A stretch of DNA of 64,000 bases from positions 2,396,501-2,460,500 of the forward strand of contig NZ_BQYI01000001.1 of the NCBI RefSeq assembly GCF_027923405.1. The letters are read 5' to 3'. The stretch comes from Paenibacillus sp. YYML68 (lineage in GTDB: Bacteria; Bacillota; Bacilli; Paenibacillales; NBRC-103111). This document shows positions 26,462 to 34,843 of this stretch, piece after piece. Within the stretch, counting starts at the first letter, position 1. Every line of letters starts with the position of its first letter. Position numbers and translations under genes: made by a program. Under the pieces are notes generated by a model. That model was not told where the DNA came from. It worked only from the letters and a program-made list of their open reading frames with translations, and did no database searches.

Positions 26462-26920
26462 ATGAAGTTCAGTGATATCGAGGCTGTGCAGTGGAAGGAG
26501 CTGCAGCCTTATTTAGACACGTGCATCCTTCCGGTTACCGGCATGGATGGCAGTGAGGAGCCGTGGCAGGCGACCGATGCGCTGGAGGCGCTGAGGGATG
26601 TGCTTGACTTAATTGAAGTACCGTTCAGAGGGCGCGTTGTGACGTATCCGGCCTTCCATTATTTCGGCACCGGACAAGCGGCAGCTGCCGGTCTGGCATT
26701 GCTGGAGGAGCTATGCGAGAGGCTAAGGCTGTCAGGCTTCCGCTATATCGTACTTGTGTCGGCAGCATCCAAGGAGCTGGCAGTCGGTCTTGAGTCGGCC
26801 TCTGGATCGGATCTGCTCATTCATATGACTCGTGAGGAGCTCTGCGATCCAGAGGTCGACGCGAAACGTGCTGTGGCCGCCATGCTTACAGCATTATGGA
26901 ATGGAAGGCAATCTGTGTGA
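26462..26920 (+). CDS. ypiF: DUF2487 protein, YpiF-like
   Basis: The 152-residue protein starts MKFSDIEAVQWKELQPYLDT and continues with a conserved CILPVTG, matching the YpiF/DUF2487 family. ypiF lies just before qcrA in Bacillus subtilis, the same order as here. Function is unknown. The gap 26921-27240 to qcrA holds a hairpin without a T-run (27099-27120) and the qcr promoter. Confidence 0.85.
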   Translation: MKFSDIEAVQWKELQPYLDTCILPVTGMDGSEEPWQATDALEALRDVLDLIEVPFRGRVVTYPAFHYFGTGQAAAAGLALLEELCERLRLSGFRYIVLVSAASKELAVGLESASGSDLLIHMTREELCDPEVDAKRAVAAMLTALWNGRQSV

Positions 26921-27138
26921 GTGATGTATGATTCGTGGCAGCTGTGTTAATTATATGTAGACGACTTACCATGCCATTAATGCGGCCTTCCAGGTGCGAA
27001 GTGTTTTCGATACAATTGGAAACTTGTTCCATTCGAATTAGAGTCTGTTGTCCAGCACAGGCTGCGTACAGTTGTGACAATTATGTTAAACTGTTTCGGA
27101 GGCTTCGGCTTCGCAGCCTCATATGCTCGTCTCTATTC

Positions 27139-27167
27139 TTGACGCACCTTGTGCCGTAGGCTATTAT
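27139..27167 (+). promoter_or_regulatory. SigA-type promoter of qcrABC
   Basis: TTGACG (27139-27144) and TATTAT (27162-27167) are 17 bases apart, about 75 bases before qcrA. Confidence 0.65.
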
Positions 27168-27240
27168 AAGTTATGTCCTAGTATATGGTGTAAAAGTATG
27201 TCGAACGACTGATATATGTAGCAAAAGGGGGTAGAACAGA

Positions 27241-27786
27241 ATGAACGATCATACGAGTCACGATTCGCAGCATCAGGGTCAGAAGCCGGTTAAGCGTCGC
27301 GAAATGTCCAGACGCCAGTTTCTTTCCTATACCCTTGGCGGAGCAGGTGCATTCATGGGCGCAGGTATGCTGGTGCCGATGGTTCGATTTGCGGTCGATC
27401 CGGTTCTTCAGCCGAAGGCGAAGGCGGACTGGGTGAAGGTCGTCGAGGAAGCTCAAGTTACGACGACGCCGAAGTCCTTTAAGTTCAAGGTGCTTCAGAC
27501 CGACGGCTGGTACGAGAGCGAGCCTGAGCTTGAAGCATGGATTGCCAAGGACAAGGCTGGCAACGTATTCGCGCTGAATCCGACATGTAAGCATCTGGGC
27601 TGTACAGTTAACTGGAACGGCAGTCCCGAGTTCAAGGATGAATATTATTGTCCGTGTCACGGTGCTCACTATACAGCTGACGGCAAGCATCTGGCTGTAG
27701 CTTCGGCACCGCTCGATGAGTATGAAGTGAAAGTGGAGCAAGGCTTCGTGTATCTCGGTCAGCTTGGTCCGAACAAACGGGTGTAA
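27241..27786 (+). CDS. qcrA: Menaquinol:cytochrome c reductase Rieske iron-sulfur subunit
   Basis: This subunit carries the 2Fe-2S cluster of the bc-type complex. The 181-residue protein has a twin-arginine signal/anchor (SRRQFLSYTLGGAGAF, about residues 22-37). The Rieske boxes are CKHLGCTVNW and YYCPCHGAHY (Cys and His ligands in each). It is exported to the outer face of the membrane by Tat. It leads the qcrABC operon, with 19 bases to qcrB. Confidence 0.96.
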   Translation: MNDHTSHDSQHQGQKPVKRREMSRRQFLSYTLGGAGAFMGAGMLVPMVRFAVDPVLQPKAKADWVKVVEEAQVTTTPKSFKFKVLQTDGWYESEPELEAWIAKDKAGNVFALNPTCKHLGCTVNWNGSPEFKDEYYCPCHGAHYTADGKHLAVASAPLDEYEVKVEQGFVYLGQLGPNKRV

Positions 27787-27805
27787 GAAGGAGGCGTAAC
27801 ATCAA

Positions 27806-28477
27806 ATGTTTAAAAGTGTTTATAACTGGATCGATGAACGCCTTGACATCACGCCGATGTGGAGAGACGTTGCAGACCATGAGGTGCCGGAGCACGTTAA
27901 CCCGGCTCACCACTTCTCTGCATTCGTTTATTGCTTTGGCGGCTTGACGTTTTTCATCACAGTTATTCAGATCTTGTCCGGTATGTTCCTGACGATGTAC
28001 TACGTTCCGGATATTATTAATGCGTATGCGAGTGTTGACTACTTGCAGCATAAGGTTGCGTTCGGTGTTATCGTGCGCGGTATGCACCACTGGGGCGCCA
28101 GCCTCGTAATCGTCATGATGTTCCTACATACGCTCCGCGTGTTCTTCACAGGATCGTACAAGGCTCCTCGAGAGATGAACTGGGTTGTAGGAATGCTGAT
28201 TTTCTTCGTTATGCTCGGTCTAGGTCTCACAGGCTACCTGCTTCCTTGGGATAACAAAGCCTACTTCGCAACGAGCGTTACGCTGAAAATCGTTGAGTCC
28301 GCTCCGTATATTGGACCGTACGTGAAGACGTTCCTGCAGGGCGGCGAGATCATCGGCGCGCAAACGCTGACTCGCTTCTTCGCGCTGCACGTGTTCTTCT
28401 TGCCGGGCGCGTTGCTCGGACTGCTTGCCGGTCACTTCATCATGATCCGTAAGCAAGGTATTTCCGGGCCGCTGTAA
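27806..28477 (+). CDS. qcrB: Menaquinol:cytochrome c reductase cytochrome b6 subunit
   Basis: The 223-residue membrane protein binds two b-type hemes and the quinone. It has four main membrane helices with the heme His pairs (in FGVIVRGMHHWGASLVIVMM and RFFALHVFFLPGALLGLLAGHF) and the GYLLPWDNKAYFA quinone-site loop. The length corresponds to the N-terminal half of cytochrome b, as in b6 type. GAAGGAGG precedes ATG 27806. Confidence 0.97.
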   Translation: MFKSVYNWIDERLDITPMWRDVADHEVPEHVNPAHHFSAFVYCFGGLTFFITVIQILSGMFLTMYYVPDIINAYASVDYLQHKVAFGVIVRGMHHWGASLVIVMMFLHTLRVFFTGSYKAPREMNWVVGMLIFFVMLGLGLTGYLLPWDNKAYFATSVTLKIVESAPYIGPYVKTFLQGGEIIGAQTLTRFFALHVFFLPGALLGLLAGHFIMIRKQGISGPL

Positions 28478-28540
28478 GCTTCCTGACGGAGGCGATCACG
28501 GCATACGGCTTCAAATGATAAGAGAAGGAGGGGCGCTCAC

Positions 28541-29434
28541 GTGGCTCACGGACCTAAACCTGGTGAAAAAATTGTATTCGTTGGAGATTCGCGCGTTCGC
28601 GCAAAGGATAAGCAAGATCGCCCTATACCGCAAGACTTCTCGGCTTACCCGGGTAAGTCAGAGGTGTTCATCCCGAACTTCCTGCTGAAGGAATGGATGG
28701 TAGGGGTTGTCGTTCTGCTCGGTATTCTTGCGCTCGTTATGTCCGAGGCAGCTCCGCTCGGCTATCCGGCGGACCCGACGAACACCGGCTTCATTCCGAT
28801 GCCGGACTGGTACTTCCTCTTCATGTACCAGCTGCTGAAATATCCGTATACATCCGGAGACTATGTTGTGCTTGGTACGGTCGTTATTCCTGGACTACTG
28901 TTCGGTGGACTGTTGCTAGCACCGTTCCTCGATACGGGTAAAGAAAGACGCTTCTACAAGCGTCCGATTGCTACTGCCTTGATGTTCCTTAGCTTGGTCG
29001 CTTGTACGTACCTGACTGTGTACTCTTGGGACCACTACCAGCATGAGCTGAAGGAAAAAAATATTATTCCTGAGCACATCAAGCGTGAACAGGAGATGCA
29101 TGCGGCTAAGGGCGAGGGCGGACATACGCCAGCGAAGAAGCCTGGTGCGAAGGAGCAGCTCGCTGCGATTGTCGCTCCGGATGATCCGGCTGCAGCAATT
29201 TATCAGAAGTCCAACTGCTTGTCCTGCCATGGCGGCGACCTGAAGGGTATGCCGGCTGCAGGTATCCCAGCACTTCGCGGTGTTGGCGACAAGCTGGATC
29301 AGGCAGGTATCTTGAATGTCATCAAGAACGGCCAAGGTAATATGACCCCAATGTATGATGCGAACATTGCCAAGGGCTTGACGGCTGATGACATCGATAA
29401 GCTTGCTGAATGGCTATCCAAGCAAAAGAAATAA
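28541..29434 (+). CDS. qcrC: Menaquinol:cytochrome c reductase fused subunit IV / cytochrome c
   Basis: The 297-residue protein joins a subunit-IV-like membrane part (three helices, with MPDWYFLFMYQLLKYPYT) to a C-terminal cytochrome c domain. The CXXCH heme site is NCLSCHGGDLKG at about residue 225, and the axial Met may be in NMTPMYD. This fusion is typical of Bacillus QcrC. The start is GTG 28541 after AGAAGGAGG. Confidence 0.96.
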   Translation: MAHGPKPGEKIVFVGDSRVRAKDKQDRPIPQDFSAYPGKSEVFIPNFLLKEWMVGVVVLLGILALVMSEAAPLGYPADPTNTGFIPMPDWYFLFMYQLLKYPYTSGDYVVLGTVVIPGLLFGGLLLAPFLDTGKERRFYKRPIATALMFLSLVACTYLTVYSWDHYQHELKEKNIIPEHIKREQEMHAAKGEGGHTPAKKPGAKEQLAAIVAPDDPAAAIYQKSNCLSCHGGDLKGMPAAGIPALRGVGDKLDQAGILNVIKNGQGNMTPMYDANIAKGLTADDIDKLAEWLSKQKK

Positions 29435-29445
29435 ATACAGCTGCG

Positions 29446-29473
29446 AAACCTGACCGATACGACTCGGTCAGGT
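29446..29473 (+). terminator. Terminator of qcrABC
   Basis: A long perfect stem (29446-29457 with 29464-29475 region) with a six-base loop has a T-run that forms the end of the 3' arm and beyond. Confidence 0.9.
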
Positions 29474-29524
29474 TTTTTTCGAAATCAGGTACATCATTCA
29501 GCCATAGAGCAAGGAGGTACATCA

Positions 29525-30199
29525 TTGACAGACTGGCGAATCGCTTATTTCGTGTCCGATCGCTTTCTAACGAGTAGGCTCATGCTTACGCTTTTGCTCA
29601 TCATTAATGTGCCAGGTACGGTGTACGGCTACCAATGGTACTGGGGGCAGCTTCAGTATACGGCGAGGGAGGTGGGAGAGCAGTATCTACCTTTTGTGCC
29701 GGATAGTCCGACTGCGAGCTTGTTCTTCAGCCTATTCCTCTTCTACTTACTCGCGAGCTGGAGACGAGAGACTCAGATGGCCGTGATGCCAGAACGGTCC
29801 GGCTTCGTGCGCGGCTTCGTAGAGGCGATGGCGCTCATCACGTCGTTTAAGTACGGAATATGGGCCGTTGTGATGATCTGGGCCTCAGCGTATCAAGGGG
29901 ATTCCGTTAGCTGGCAAGATTGGATGCTCACGATCTCTCATCTGGGGATGGCGGCCGAGGCTCTCCTCTATGTGAGGCTGTACCGATTCACAGCTGTGGC
30001 GGTTATCACGGCCTCCGTATGGACGCTCTGGAACGATACGATGGACTACAATGTCGGTGTGTTTCCTGGGCTTCCTGACACATTGATGGACGACCTGAAG
30101 GTGGTTGAGTCGTTCACGGTCACTCTCAGCATCGTGAGTATAGGCATTGCCGCAGCAGTGCTACTGTATCGCTACCGCTCACTAAGAGCTAATGGATAG
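29525..30199 (+). CDS. ypjA: DUF1405 membrane protein YpjA
   Basis: The 224-residue protein has about six membrane segments; ypjA follows qcrC in Bacillus subtilis in the same way. GYQWYWGQL, ALITSFKYGIWAVVMIW and the acidic TMDYNVGVFPGLP are family-like. The start is TTG 29525 after AAGGAGG. Function is unknown; it may relate to the cytochrome complex by position. Confidence 0.85.
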   Translation: MTDWRIAYFVSDRFLTSRLMLTLLLIINVPGTVYGYQWYWGQLQYTAREVGEQYLPFVPDSPTASLFFSLFLFYLLASWRRETQMAVMPERSGFVRGFVEAMALITSFKYGIWAVVMIWASAYQGDSVSWQDWMLTISHLGMAAEALLYVRLYRFTAVAVITASVWTLWNDTMDYNVGVFPGLPDTLMDDLKVVESFTVTLSIVSIGIAAAVLLYRYRSLRANG

Positions 30200-30231
30200 C
30201 TTGTATATAGAAATCGGTCTAAAACAGACAA

Positions 30232-30259
30232 CCCCTCCATAGGATGTACTTAGGAGGGG
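30232..30259 (+). promoter_or_regulatory. Hairpin covering the ypjB ribosome binding site
   Basis: CCCCTCC (30232-30238) is perfectly complementary to GGAGGGG (30253-30259), the ypjB Shine-Dalgarno. The 14-base loop allows a stable fold that would hide the SD. There is no T-run, so it is not a terminator. Confidence 0.55.
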
Positions 30260-30267
30260 ATGTCCGA

Positions 30268-31149
30268 ATGATATGGTTCCTATGGAAGAAGTGGCTGGCG
30301 ATCAGCATCATGTGTGTACTTGCTATGAGTATGGTAACAGGCTGTGGCAGCAAGGGTGAGAGCAAGGATGCGAAGGAGAGCGAGACGAATCGTTCAGCAG
30401 CAGCACCTTCACAGGAGCAGCTGAAGCAGATCAAGCTGCTGAACGAAACAGCCGATGGGATGTACCAGAAAGTACAGAAGGGCGATATTGCAGGCGGACG
30501 GGAGCTATTGCTACAGCTGAGCGATCAAGTAACGAACATCAGCTTTGACGGTATTGCGTCTGTGGAAGGCATTAATGCATTGACGGAAACAGTCGTTGAA
30601 GGAAAGCGTGTATTGAACGCAGTCAAATTCGATCCTGCGGCCGGTCAAATCGCGGCAGCGAAGATTCGTCTTGCTACTGATGCACTGACGCATGCGAACC
30701 AGCCGCTGTGGCTGCAGTTCTACAAGCAGCTTCAGGATGATGTGAATGCGATCGAGCAGGCAGCGAAGACGAGTGACAAGACCGCGCTGAAAAATGCGAC
30801 TGTGCTGCTAGAGCAGCATTATGCGATCGTACACCCAAGCCTTATCATTAGCAGACCAGAAGCGGATGTCGAGCGCATGGATTCGCTTATCACGTTCATC
30901 CAGACACAAGCAGATAATCAAGGTATGCCTTATCGCAATGTGCTGAATGCGGTCCCCCCATTAAGACAAGCGCTTGACAAGCTGTTCATGAAGCGCGAGA
31001 CGACGGCCTTCTTGCCTTATCCGGAGCCCCAAAACCCACTACTATGGACAGCTATTTTCGGCTCTGTCATTATGGCGGCCCTCGGCTTTGCCGGTTGGCG
31101 GTTGTGGAAGAAGGATGACGGACTTGTACGTGTCAAACGGTCCGAGTAG
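30268..31149 (+). CDS. ypjB: Sporulation protein YpjB, probable lipoprotein
   Basis: About 293 residues from ATG 30268, after AGGAGGGG. The N-terminus has a signal with a lipobox (MSMVTGC), and a C-terminal membrane helix lies near WTAIFGSVIMAALGFAGW. The middle is helical. The position after ypjA and the architecture match YpjB, a protein linked to sporulation in Bacillus. An in-frame ATG at 30244 is poorly placed relative to the SD. The IS element at 31197 lies just after it. Confidence 0.82.
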   Translation: MIWFLWKKWLAISIMCVLAMSMVTGCGSKGESKDAKESETNRSAAAPSQEQLKQIKLLNETADGMYQKVQKGDIAGGRELLLQLSDQVTNISFDGIASVEGINALTETVVEGKRVLNAVKFDPAAGQIAAAKIRLATDALTHANQPLWLQFYKQLQDDVNAIEQAAKTSDKTALKNATVLLEQHYAIVHPSLIISRPEADVERMDSLITFIQTQADNQGMPYRNVLNAVPPLRQALDKLFMKRETTAFLPYPEPQNPLLWTAIFGSVIMAALGFAGWRLWKKDDGLVRVKRSE

Positions 31150-31189
31150 CTGGTTGCTCAGCTGATTTTCATACATATAATTGATACTC

Positions 31190-31196
31190 TTACAAT
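31190..31196. repeat. Left copy of IS target duplication
   Basis: TTACAAT is repeated at 32807-32813 on the other side of the element, so it is probably a 7-bp target site duplication. The following CT also matches, so 9 bp is possible. Confidence 0.7.
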
Positions 31197-32806
31197 CTGG
31201 ACAGTGAAAAGTTCTAACGCTTAAGAAGCCAGCAAATCCACGTTGTTCGTGTTTTTTTCCTGCTTGGAACGAATTATTTCGGTTATGGGTAAATCCGGGT
31301 GCTGGGCAACCATGCGAAAAATGGATCTGCGCAAATAAACCGCCACGGTAGCCTCAGAGACGATGGCTTTCGATGGTGTTCGCAAATAGCGCGAGAACAA
31401 GCCCGGCGTACGCGCCGAAAACGTCAACGCGACCATCTGAATTAAGCCGGTTGCGATGCAACTGCACATGACGAATCCTTCGATGGCTTCAAGTGTTTGT
31501 CGTATTCGCTTTTGATCCTGTTCGTTCTTTACTTGTTCCAGTGGATGGCTCTCGGTCTTGCGTAGATACCGCTTGAGCTTCGGCATGGATTTGCTCCAGA
31601 AGCGATAGCCGAAGGCGCCGATGACTTGTTTCATTTCCCGAAACGTACATTCGATCTTGAACCGGTATCCGTACAAGGAAATGATCTCGGGGCCGGCAAG
31701 CGTCAGGTCCGTACTCACCAAAATAGAGGTCTGGTCTCCACGCAGCACCAGGACAAATCGCAAAGGCTGATACAGCTTTTGCCCCCACAACAGGTCCAGG
31801 CACAAAAAGGAAACCGTTTCTTCCTTGCCATACAGCATCACCTCGGCCGTTTGAAACGATGCTGCCCGGGTTTGAAAAAGCTCCTTGAGCTTGACTTTCG
31901 CACCTTTCTTCGGCGGACGGCCCCGGCCTGGTTTTTTGGCAGCGGGGAATTCATAGGCTGTGGTGTTGACTTTGGCCTTCGTGATGAGGTCCAGTCGGAC
32001 TCCGCTCGCAGCCTGCTCCTGCTTCCACCGGATCAGCGCCGGAACGGACAGAAAATAGCGATCCAGCAGGAACAAGGCGTCACCAAGCACCTTCGCGGCG
32101 GCAAAGCCCTGCCCGATCATTTGCACCACATGGGAATCTGATTTCGGCTCGGCTGGAGCGGACGCTCCCCAGTTCCAAATCGTTTTCACGCCGTCTTGCA
32201 AATTCATAAAGAGGGGCAAGCAGAACCATTTGGCCGACGCTCCGACCAACACACCGACGGCTCCAAAGAGATGGCCAAAGATATATTCACCTTTGGACGA
32301 ATTTTCTGATTCCTGATGCATTTTCTTCACGCCGGGCATTCGACGGCCTTCCTTGGACTGCTTCATGCCATCGCCCACCAGGACTACGCGATCACCAACG
32401 GTCATCAAAGGAGCCGCCTTGCGGACGACTTGGAGCCAAGTTAATCGAAGGGATTCCAGCGACCAGGCCGAAGAACGAAAGAAATGGATCAGCGTCTCGT
32501 AGCAGCGCGGATGCAGCGTAAGGTCTCGTACAATGGAGGTCACCCCTAACTGGTCGGAGCGCACCATCAGGCCGATCACCGTAATGACAAACCAGTGAAA
32601 GGCGGCTTGCCTGGAGAAGCAGGAACGAAATTCATTTATGATTTTATCGATGTATGGGAGCATAGGTCTGGTCAATCGCCCGCAAATGGGTTAGACTGGT
32701 GTCTATAACCCATCCAGCGATTCTATCCTTTTAGAGTGAGACCTTAAGGATACCGTAAAATCGCTAGGTTGGGTTATTTTTCTATCGAGAACTTTTCACT
32801 GTCAAG
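31197..32806. mobile_element. IS4-family insertion sequence, complete, ~1.6 kb
   Basis: The terminal inverted repeats of 19 bp (31197-31215 and 32788-32806) match at 18 positions. One intact transposase gene on the minus strand fills the element. It sits between the convergent ypjB and YitT-family genes, one base from the stop of the latter after the duplicated bases, and disrupts no gene. Confidence 0.9.
31221..32675 (-). CDS. IS4-family DDE transposase
   Basis: The 484-residue transposase appears intact, with the IS4 signature Y-(2)-R-(3)-E-(6)-K at YGYRFKIECTFREMK. Catalytic Asp candidates lie in VLVGDGMKQS and LFLLDRYF. It is on the opposite strand to most neighbours and nearly fills the element between its inverted repeats, so it is an autonomous-looking copy. 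Confidence 0.93.
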   Translation of the reverse strand: MTRPMLPYIDKIINEFRSCFSRQAAFHWFVITVIGLMVRSDQLGVTSIVRDLTLHPRCYETLIHFFRSSAWSLESLRLTWLQVVRKAAPLMTVGDRVVLVGDGMKQSKEGRRMPGVKKMHQESENSSKGEYIFGHLFGAVGVLVGASAKWFCLPLFMNLQDGVKTIWNWGASAPAEPKSDSHVVQMIGQGFAAAKVLGDALFLLDRYFLSVPALIRWKQEQAASGVRLDLITKAKVNTTAYEFPAAKKPGRGRPPKKGAKVKLKELFQTRAASFQTAEVMLYGKEETVSFLCLDLLWGQKLYQPLRFVLVLRGDQTSILVSTDLTLAGPEIISLYGYRFKIECTFREMKQVIGAFGYRFWSKSMPKLKRYLRKTESHPLEQVKNEQDQKRIRQTLEAIEGFVMCSCIATGLIQMVALTFSARTPGLFSRYLRTPSKAIVSEATVAVYLRRSIFRMVAQHPDLPITEIIRSKQEKNTNNVDLLAS

Positions 32807-32813
32807 TTACAAT

Positions 32814-33689
32814 CTATATAGGCTTAAAGCCTTCGCCGACGACGTCGTGCACCTCCGTTATGATAATGAACGAACGGGGGTCGACGGAGCGGATGAGGTC
32901 TTTAAGCCTTTTCATTTCGCTCCGGGCCACCACACAATATACGACGTTCTTCTGTCTCTTCGAATAAGCGCCAACAGCAGGGAATAAGGTGACGCCACGG
33001 TCGAGATTGCTCGTAATGACAGCGGCAAGCTCCTCGGCTTGCTCCGTAATAATGGTGAACGCCTTAGCTGCATACGCACCCTCTACGATAATATCGATGA
33101 TCTTCGTGGCAATGAAGACGACGACCAGCGTATACATGATCTTCTCCTTCGGAATGAAGAAGAGCGCCATGCCTAATACGATCGCATCGACGACGAGTAT
33201 GAGTCGCCCTACGCTCCAGCCCTTCAGCTTATGACCGATCTGAGCGATAATATCGGACCCGCCCGTCGTGCCACCATAGCGGAAGACGATGCCGAGTCCT
33301 GCTCCTAATGTGACGCCCGCATAGGCAGAGACGAGAAATATGTCTTGATCCGTACGAAATGGAACGATCAAGCCCGCATGGATGCCAAGCTCCATCATCC
33401 ACAGAAAGAAGGAGAGCAGGAAGGTTCCGGCTATCGAGTAGCCGACTGCCTGCCGCCCAAGATATTTCCACCCGATAAGAAATAATGGTACATTGATGAC
33501 AAGTGTAGTCAGCGAAGGCGGGAAGCCGAATATATAGTTTAAAAGCAGAGCGACGCCAGTGACACCGCCCTCCATAAATTCGTTCGCGATAATAAAGTAA
33601 TGAAGGCCGAAGGCATAGATCGCCGTTCCGAGCGTAATCGGCAGCAGATTGCGCATGATCGTCCAAGAAGCCGCAAGCAACGTGTTCAC
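32814..33689 (-). CDS. ypjC: YitT/YpjC-family membrane protein (DUF2179)
   Basis: It has five or more membrane segments followed by a cytoplasmic DUF2179 domain (about the last 80 residues, with VITSNLDRGVTLFPAVGAYS and VVARSEMKRLKDLI). It matches the YitT family, of which ypjC lies in this place in Bacillus subtilis. The start is uncertain: GTG 33689 or ATG 33656 fit the family, and the frame extends to 33761, but no clear SD is seen. Its stop codon directly follows the IS target duplication. Confidence 0.85.
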   Translation of the reverse strand: MNTLLAASWTIMRNLLPITLGTAIYAFGLHYFIIANEFMEGGVTGVALLLNYIFGFPPSLTTLVINVPLFLIGWKYLGRQAVGYSIAGTFLLSFFLWMMELGIHAGLIVPFRTDQDIFLVSAYAGVTLGAGLGIVFRYGGTTGGSDIIAQIGHKLKGWSVGRLILVVDAIVLGMALFFIPKEKIMYTLVVVFIATKIIDIIVEGAYAAKAFTIITEQAEELAAVITSNLDRGVTLFPAVGAYSKRQKNVVYCVVARSEMKRLKDLIRSVDPRSFIIITEVHDVVGEGFKPI

Positions 33690-33754
33690 ATCCGTTTTTT
33701 TGACCCTAATATGTGTTATTCGACAGGGGCCTATGCTTGTGGGCGAAAAAAAAT

Positions 33755-33784
33755 TTGTCATGCAGGCATCGTTTGCGATAACAT
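33755..33784 (+). promoter_or_regulatory. Possible promoter before mazG
   Basis: TTGTCA (33755-33760) and TAACAT (33779-33784) are 18 bases apart and lie between the divergent YitT and mazG genes. The -10 is weak. Confidence 0.35.
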
Positions 33785-33847
33785 GGTAATGATGTCCACA
33801 TCACCGTTACATACACCACACAAGACAAAGGCAGGTGAAGCCGCCGC

Positions 33848-34186
33848 ATGGATAAGGAACGTTCCTTAAAGGACCTTCAGGAAGAGGTTCATGCCTATAT
33901 TTCACAGTTCAAGGAAGGCTACTTCGGTCCACTCTCGATGATGGCGAGGATGACCGAGGAGGTCGGCGAGCTCGCGCGCGAGGTCAATCATCAATTCGGC
34001 GAGAAGCCGAAGAAGACGACTGAGGCGGACAATTCGATCGAGATGGAGCTTGGCGACATTCTATATGTCATCATCTGCTTTGCGAATTCGATGAACATCG
34101 ATCTTCAGGAAGCGCATGATAAAGTGATGCACAAGTTCCGCACCCGCGATGCAGATCGCTGGACCCGAATAAACACCGATTCGTAA
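33848..34186 (+). CDS. ypjD: MazG-type nucleotide pyrophosphohydrolase (YpjD)
   Basis: The 112-residue single-domain MazG would hydrolyse NTPs or dNTPs to monophosphates. The metal-binding motif EEVGELAREV and the downstream EMELGDILYVI (ExxD) are both complete. It matches ypjD, placed before dapB in Bacillus subtilis. Confidence 0.9.
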   Translation: MDKERSLKDLQEEVHAYISQFKEGYFGPLSMMARMTEEVGELAREVNHQFGEKPKKTTEADNSIEMELGDILYVIICFANSMNIDLQEAHDKVMHKFRTRDADRWTRINTDS

Positions 34187-34270
34187 GCAGCTACATATGC
34201 TGTAGCATCACCCTTTTGACATACGGCCGCTCCACACACGAGGCTCCGCCTAAGGAGGAGGGAGAAGCGA

Positions 34271-34843
34271 ATGGACGGCGAATATGCGATAAAGAAAGCG
34301 TATGAATCGATATTGAAGCATGATTTCGAACAGGCGATCGTCTGGTTCGAGCAAGCGATACAATCGAATCCGACGTGTGCGTCGTACCACTATAAGCTGT
34401 CGATTACGTACGCGCGCAGCAACAAGCTGCAGAAGGCGATTGACCATGCGGGTCAAGCGGTTAAGCTCGATTCGTCGGATGAGCATTACCGGTTTCATCT
34501 GCAGCATCTGAAGGCGAAGGCGCTGCTGTTCGAAGCGGAGAAGCTGTTCGAGGAATCAGATGAACGACTGTGGCTGGCGGTAGCCTTGCTGAAGCAAGCT
34601 GCACAAATGGACCCTCTGTCATCAGAGGCTTTCCTATTGCTGGGGATCGCCTACAGCCGGCTGGACGAATATAGTCTGGCAATTGGGGCAATCAAAGATC
34701 TACTGAAGCTCGATCCCGGTCATGAGATCGGCGGTCGACTGCTCTCGGAATATGAGATGAAATGGAAACTATATATGCAGCGTACTTCACAGACGGGAGT
34801 GCAGAAGGAGAGGGACCTTGATCATGGTGCAAACGAGAATTAA
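34271..34843 (+). CDS. Tetratricopeptide repeat protein
   Basis: The 190-residue protein has at least three TPR-like helical pairs (FEQAIVWFEQAIQSNPTCAS, LQKAIDHAGQAVKLD, YSLAIGAIKDLLKLDPGHE). It starts at ATG 34271 after GGAGGAGGGAG and overlaps the dapB start by 20 bases. No signal is present, so it is cytoplasmic. It probably mediates protein contact; partner unknown. Confidence 0.8.
   Translation: MDGEYAIKKAYESILKHDFEQAIVWFEQAIQSNPTCASYHYKLSITYARSNKLQKAIDHAGQAVKLDSSDEHYRFHLQHLKAKALLFEAEKLFEESDERLWLAVALLKQAAQMDPLSSEAFLLLGIAYSRLDEYSLAIGAIKDLLKLDPGHEIGGRLLSEYEMKWKLYMQRTSQTGVQKERDLDHGANEN

Noticed and set aside
27060-27110. Rex operator before qcrA (TTGTGA followed by TTAAACT)
   Set aside because: Only the left half resembles the TTGTGAA-N-TTCACAA site; the right half does not match.
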